Source of the DNA: an uncultured Pelagibacteraceae bacterium
GTDB taxonomy: Bacteria > Pseudomonadota > Alphaproteobacteria > Pelagibacterales > Pelagibacteraceae
Assembly (NCBI GenBank): GCA_902571425.1
Contig: CACGBZ010000001.1
Location: 1-64,000 of the forward strand
Direction of reading: 5' to 3'
Length of the DNA stretch: 64,000 nucleotides
Below the pieces are notes generated by a model. It made no database searches. It saw nothing but the letters and a program-made list of their open reading frames with translations, and had not been told where the DNA came from. Shown here one piece after another: positions 60,688 to 64,000 of the stretch. The position numbers and the translations under genes are program-made. Position 1 is the stretch's first letter; every line of letters starts with the position of its first letter.

Positions 60688-63339
60688 ATGGAACATTTAT
60701 TTTTAGCATTACTTGTAATTATAATGATTGGAGCATTAGCTTCTGGTTTTCCAGTAGCTTTTGCATTGCCTGGATCAGCGATAATTTCAATCGGGCTAGC
60801 TGCTTTTTTTGGTTATTTGTTTGCAGGAGATAGTAGTGCTTATTTTGCTGTTGATGGCCCTAAAGAATGGTTAACCGCTGGAATTACAAACTTTAGGAGT
60901 AATTACTGGGATGTAGAAACTGATACTTTAATTGCAATTCCTTTATTTATTTTCATGGGGATCATGCTTCAAAAATCAAAAATTGCGGAAGATCTTTTAG
61001 TTACAATGGGACAGTTGTTTGGACCTATCCCTGGAGGTTTAGGAATATCTGTAATTTTTGTTGGGGCCTTACTTGCAGCTACCACAGGTATTGTTGGCGC
61101 AACAGTAATAGCAATGGGATTAATATCATTACCCACAATGCTTAATAATAAATATGATAAAAGCCTTGCAAGCGGAATTGTTTGTTCCTCTGGAACCCTT
61201 GGGCAAATTATACCTCCTTCAATTGTATTAATTATTATAGCTGATCAATTAGCTAGTGCAGCAGACGTTGCAAATACTATGCGTCAGACTGATTACAAAA
61301 TTTTAACTGGTGAATTTAATATGCCTGGAGAATTTAGAGTGGGATCAACTTCGGCAGGAGATATGTTTTTGGGTGCACTACTACCAGGATTAGTTTTAGT
61401 TGGTTTGTATATGATTTATGTATTTGTGTACGCAAGATTAAATCCTAAGGCAGCTCCTCCTGTTCCATTTAGAGGAAATTTTGATTCAAAATTTTGGATT
61501 AGAGTTTTGATGGTAATTATTCCACCTCTTGCATTAATTTTTGCTGTTCTAGGATCTATACTTTTAGGTATTGCAACTGTTAATCAAGCTGGATCTATTG
61601 GAGCAATAGGTGCAACTATGATGGCAGGTTATCGTTTACACAAAGGAAAAAAAGATGCTTATTATCCAATTATAATTGCAATTTTATCTATCATTCCAAT
61701 TTATATTTTATCTAAGAATTATAATTTAAATATTAAGGCTGTAGAAACTAGAGATCTTACAGCAATTTTTATTACGGGATTTTTTACAATTACTTTTTTA
61801 ATAGGAATTATTTGGAGTTTTTGGAGAGCATATAAAGTTGAAAATGTTTTAAGAGAAGTTGTTACAGAAACATGTGTAACGACTTCAATGGTATTTATAA
61901 TTTTATTGGGTGCAGCAATGTTAACCTCTGGATTTAGAGCATTTGGAGGTGAAGAGTTAGTAAGAGATTTTCTTCAAGATTTACCAGGAGGATTTTGGAC
62001 TCAGTTCATTGTTGTAATGGCAGTGATTTTTTTATTAGGTTTCTTTCTTGATTTTATTGAAATAGCTGTGGTTGTTGTTCCTATCATTGCTCCTATATTA
62101 TTAGCTGAACCCGGAGCGAATATAAGTGCAATTTGGCTTGGTGTGATGATTGGGGTAAATTTGCAAACTTCATTTTTAACACCTCCATTTGGTTTTGCTC
62201 TATTTTATTTGAAGGGTGTAGCTTCAAAACTTGTTACCACTTTAAATATTTGGAAAGGAGTTGTTCCATTTATAATTTTACAATTGATAGGTCTTGGAAT
62301 CGTTGGTTTTTATCCATCATTAGTAAATTACTTACCAGCAAGAACATATTTAACATCGAACGTCGCTCCACCACCGATGAATCCAAAGCTTCAATATTGC
62401 TTACAAGAGTACAAATTTGCAATTTATAATACTGAAGAACAAAGAATTACTAATGCAATAAAAGATATGCAGAAATTAACTCCTACAAATCTTCCAATGG
62501 ATAAATTAGATATTTTTGAAGAGCATTTTGATAATGCTCTTGGGACTTTTGCTATTGTTAAAAAACTTCAAAAAACAGAGGAAGAATATGAATTATTTAC
62601 AAAAGATTATAGGGACTTGCATTTCAATGTAAGAAAAATTGAGAAAAAAATTAGAAAAATAGACCAGAAAATTAAAAAAACAAAAGCTGAAATTAGAAAT
62701 TTAGATGATGATGACTTGCCAGATAAAAATAAATTAGAATTAAGGATCGAGAATTACGAGCTAGAAATTAAAGAACTTCAAAATAAAGTTCCTGAAAATT
62801 GGAAAGCTAAAAATGGAGAGTTTGAAATATTACACAAAGCAAAAAACACAAGAACTAAAAGGTATAGAAAAAACGTTGATGAAGCTTATGAAACTTTGGA
62901 TCAAATAGTAATGTTTATAAACGACAATGAAAAATTAAAAGAACTTTCACCCGAAATAAAAGAATTAAAATATAACATTGATAATAAAAATTACGAAAAC
63001 GCAATATCAATAATTGATAATCTCTTTGAAAAACTAGGAGAAATTTCTGGAACCGAAGAATTTGCGAATAAATTAGATGACCTAATATCTGTTATAGATA
63101 ATGATGAAGTAGATGATCAAAAATTAATTGAAGTTAGTTCAGAAACTTTTAATCTTTTCAATTTAGAAGTTTCATGGAGAGATGATGCTAATAAGAATTT
63201 GATGTCTGAATTAATTAAATATAATGATGTTATCAAACATAATATTGGACTCAGACTTCAAAACAGATTAACTAAAGAACAAGCTAAATTTGTTGCTAGG
63301 TGTAACTCAGTTCATAGAGATATATCTTTAAACTTTTAA
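60688..63339 (+). CDS. TRAP transporter large permease DctM with long C-terminal coiled-coil extension, system 2
   Basis: Residues 1 to about 555 are a DctM-type permease: IAIPLFIFMGIMLQKSKIAED, TGIVGATVIAMGLISLP, SSGTLGQIIPPSIVLI and LQTSFLTPPFGFALF, with extra helices near 330-400. After the last helix (ending near NYLPARTYL, residue 547 on) come about 320 more residues. They are highly charged, with a coiled-coil-like stretch at about 632-705 rich in Lys/Glu/Ile heptads. The rest is helical. No known domain is recognised there. Total length 883, about 1.5-2 times normal DctM. The frame is continuous with no stop, so it is one polypeptide. Confidence 0.92.
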   Translation: MEHLFLALLVIIMIGALASGFPVAFALPGSAIISIGLAAFFGYLFAGDSSAYFAVDGPKEWLTAGITNFRSNYWDVETDTLIAIPLFIFMGIMLQKSKIAEDLLVTMGQLFGPIPGGLGISVIFVGALLAATTGIVGATVIAMGLISLPTMLNNKYDKSLASGIVCSSGTLGQIIPPSIVLIIIADQLASAADVANTMRQTDYKILTGEFNMPGEFRVGSTSAGDMFLGALLPGLVLVGLYMIYVFVYARLNPKAAPPVPFRGNFDSKFWIRVLMVIIPPLALIFAVLGSILLGIATVNQAGSIGAIGATMMAGYRLHKGKKDAYYPIIIAILSIIPIYILSKNYNLNIKAVETRDLTAIFITGFFTITFLIGIIWSFWRAYKVENVLREVVTETCVTTSMVFIILLGAAMLTSGFRAFGGEELVRDFLQDLPGGFWTQFIVVMAVIFLLGFFLDFIEIAVVVVPIIAPILLAEPGANISAIWLGVMIGVNLQTSFLTPPFGFALFYLKGVASKLVTTLNIWKGVVPFIILQLIGLGIVGFYPSLVNYLPARTYLTSNVAPPPMNPKLQYCLQEYKFAIYNTEEQRITNAIKDMQKLTPTNLPMDKLDIFEEHFDNALGTFAIVKKLQKTEEEYELFTKDYRDLHFNVRKIEKKIRKIDQKIKKTKAEIRNLDDDDLPDKNKLELRIENYELEIKELQNKVPENWKAKNGEFEILHKAKNTRTKRYRKNVDEAYETLDQIVMFINDNEKLKELSPEIKELKYNIDNKNYENAISIIDNLFEKLGEISGTEEFANKLDDLISVIDNDEVDDQKLIEVSSETFNLFNLEVSWRDDANKNLMSELIKYNDVIKHNIGLRLQNRLTKEQAKFVARCNSVHRDISLNF

Positions 63340-63342
63340 TTA

Positions 63343-64000
63343 ATGGAAAATTATATTTTACCAAAAAAACAGGCTATTATTGTTTTTTTTGTATTTGCAT
63401 TTGGTTATTTTTTATCATGTTTGTTACGTGCAATTACTGCAACACTTTCACCAGTATTAACCTCAGAATTTAATTTATTAGCAGCTGATTTAGGATTATT
63501 GGCTGGAGGTTATTTTTTAGGTTTTGCTTGTATGCAAATACCACTTGGATATTTGTTAGATAAATATGGACCAAAAAAAATTGTCTCTTCTTTTTTATTA
63601 ATTGCATTAGTTGGAACAGGATCATTTGCTTTAGCTGAAAGTTTTTCTGGATTATTAATTTCGCGAATTCTAATTGGAGTAGGTGTTAGTGCTTGTTTAA
63701 TGGCTCCTTTAACGGGTTACAGAATATGGTATGCAGAAAATCAACAACAAAGAGCAAACTCATGGATGTTAATGATTGCATCTCTAGGTTTTTTGTCATC
63801 CACATTGCCTGTACAACTTTTATTGCCTAGTTTCGGATGGAGATGGATATTTGGAGGCATCGCTATCTTAATTTTAATTAGTATTTTTTTAATGTTAGTT
63901 TTCATTCCAAAATGGAATTTAACTAAAAATAAAGAGCTACAAGAGCCAAGTAATACTGGAACTTTATCAGAAGTTTGGAAAAATAGATTTTTTATAAGTG
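63343..64000 (+). CDS. Major facilitator superfamily transporter (N-terminal part, cut by window end)
   Basis: The frame opens with ATG 3 bp after the TRAP fusion gene and runs off the window with 219 codons. It encodes about six helices with the MFS pattern: QIPLGYLLDKYGPKKIV (motif A-like loop between helices 2 and 3), ISRILIGVGVSACLMAPLTGY and FGWRWIF. The substrate cannot be told from the N-terminal half. It may belong to the TRAP system 2 transcript. Confidence 0.9.
   Translation, partial: MENYILPKKQAIIVFFVFAFGYFLSCLLRAITATLSPVLTSEFNLLAADLGLLAGGYFLGFACMQIPLGYLLDKYGPKKIVSSFLLIALVGTGSFALAESFSGLLISRILIGVGVSACLMAPLTGYRIWYAENQQQRANSWMLMIASLGFLSSTLPVQLLLPSFGWRWIFGGIAILILISIFLMLVFIPKWNLTKNKELQEPSNTGTLSEVWKNRFFIS

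Noticed and set aside
1-64000. CRISPR arrays, insertion sequences, prophage or integron features
   Set aside because: No transposase, integrase, phage protein or regularly spaced repeat was seen on either strand.

Overview
The window reads as a chromosomal segment of a streamlined, AT-rich marine alphaproteobacterium, most likely SAR11 (Candidatus Pelagibacter or a close relative). The reasons are the very low GC content, intergenic gaps that are nearly all under 180 bp, many overlapping stop/start codons, and a typical SAR11 gene mix: TRAP and polyol-type ABC transporters, glycolate oxidase, photolyase-family genes, an IalB-like protein and the alphaproteobacterial rpe-heparinase-purH order. 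I see no insertion sequence, prophage, CRISPR array or rRNA. One tRNA (Gly-GCC) is present. The taxon is inferred from gene content and composition, not from a marker gene.

Layout. 1-6.1 kb: tail of a ubiquinone-pathway flavin hydroxylase, a Lon-substrate-domain protein, tRNA-Gly, pterin carbinolamine dehydratase, and the leftward purH / heparinase-like / rpe / membrane protein group. 6.2-13.4 kb: a two-subunit sodium symporter with an embedded EF-hand-like loop, a hypothetical protein, then a leftward tsaD / FkbM-like / EVE / acs group in which acetyl-CoA synthetase carries a striking lysine-rich N-terminal tail. 13.4-20.4 kb: rightward hemC, hemD, mscS-like, yggT, folD, two small proteins, a haloacetate-dehalogenase-like hydrolase, a TauD-like dioxygenase and an AEC carrier. 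20.4-27.7 kb: metallo-hydrolase, PQQ-type sugar dehydrogenase, then a photolyase island (SDR lacking the catalytic Tyr, bacterial cryptochrome/(6-4)-photolyase-like protein, DUF2256 mini-protein, amidotransferase, a second FAD-domain photolyase homologue) and PsiE. 27.8-32.6 kb: argG, ialB-like, aldo/keto reductase, BI-1, DUF2794, yciB, hspQ.

32.8-37.4 kb: cytochrome c maturation genes ccmC-D-E-F-G-H, with a lipid A deacylase-like gene at the end. 37.5-45.8 kb: a C2/C3 hydroxy-acid block (FMN hydroxyacid oxidase, aminotransferase, glcDEF, glyoxylate/hydroxypyruvate reductase-like, hydroxyisobutyrate-type dehydrogenase). 45.8-53.6 kb: an AcoR-like regulator without an AAA+ domain, divergent from an alcohol dehydrogenase and a glycerol/polyol-type ABC importer with two complementary, asymmetric ATPases. 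53.7-63.3 kb: two TRAP transporter operons around an amidase and a 58-residue membrane protein. The second TRAP large subunit is fused to a roughly 320-residue charged, coiled-coil cytoplasmic extension. The window ends inside an MFS transporter.

Together the genes describe an oligotroph that scavenges small organic acids, alcohols and polyols through periplasmic binding-protein systems and sodium-coupled carriers, and feeds them into acetyl-CoA, glyoxylate and glycine. The least explained items are the TRAP-DctM fusion, the lysine-tailed Acs, the AAA-less AcoR-like regulator with a cysteine linker, a structured intergenic element before ccmC, and the repeated use of a GC-rich hairpin directly behind each transporter binding-protein gene.
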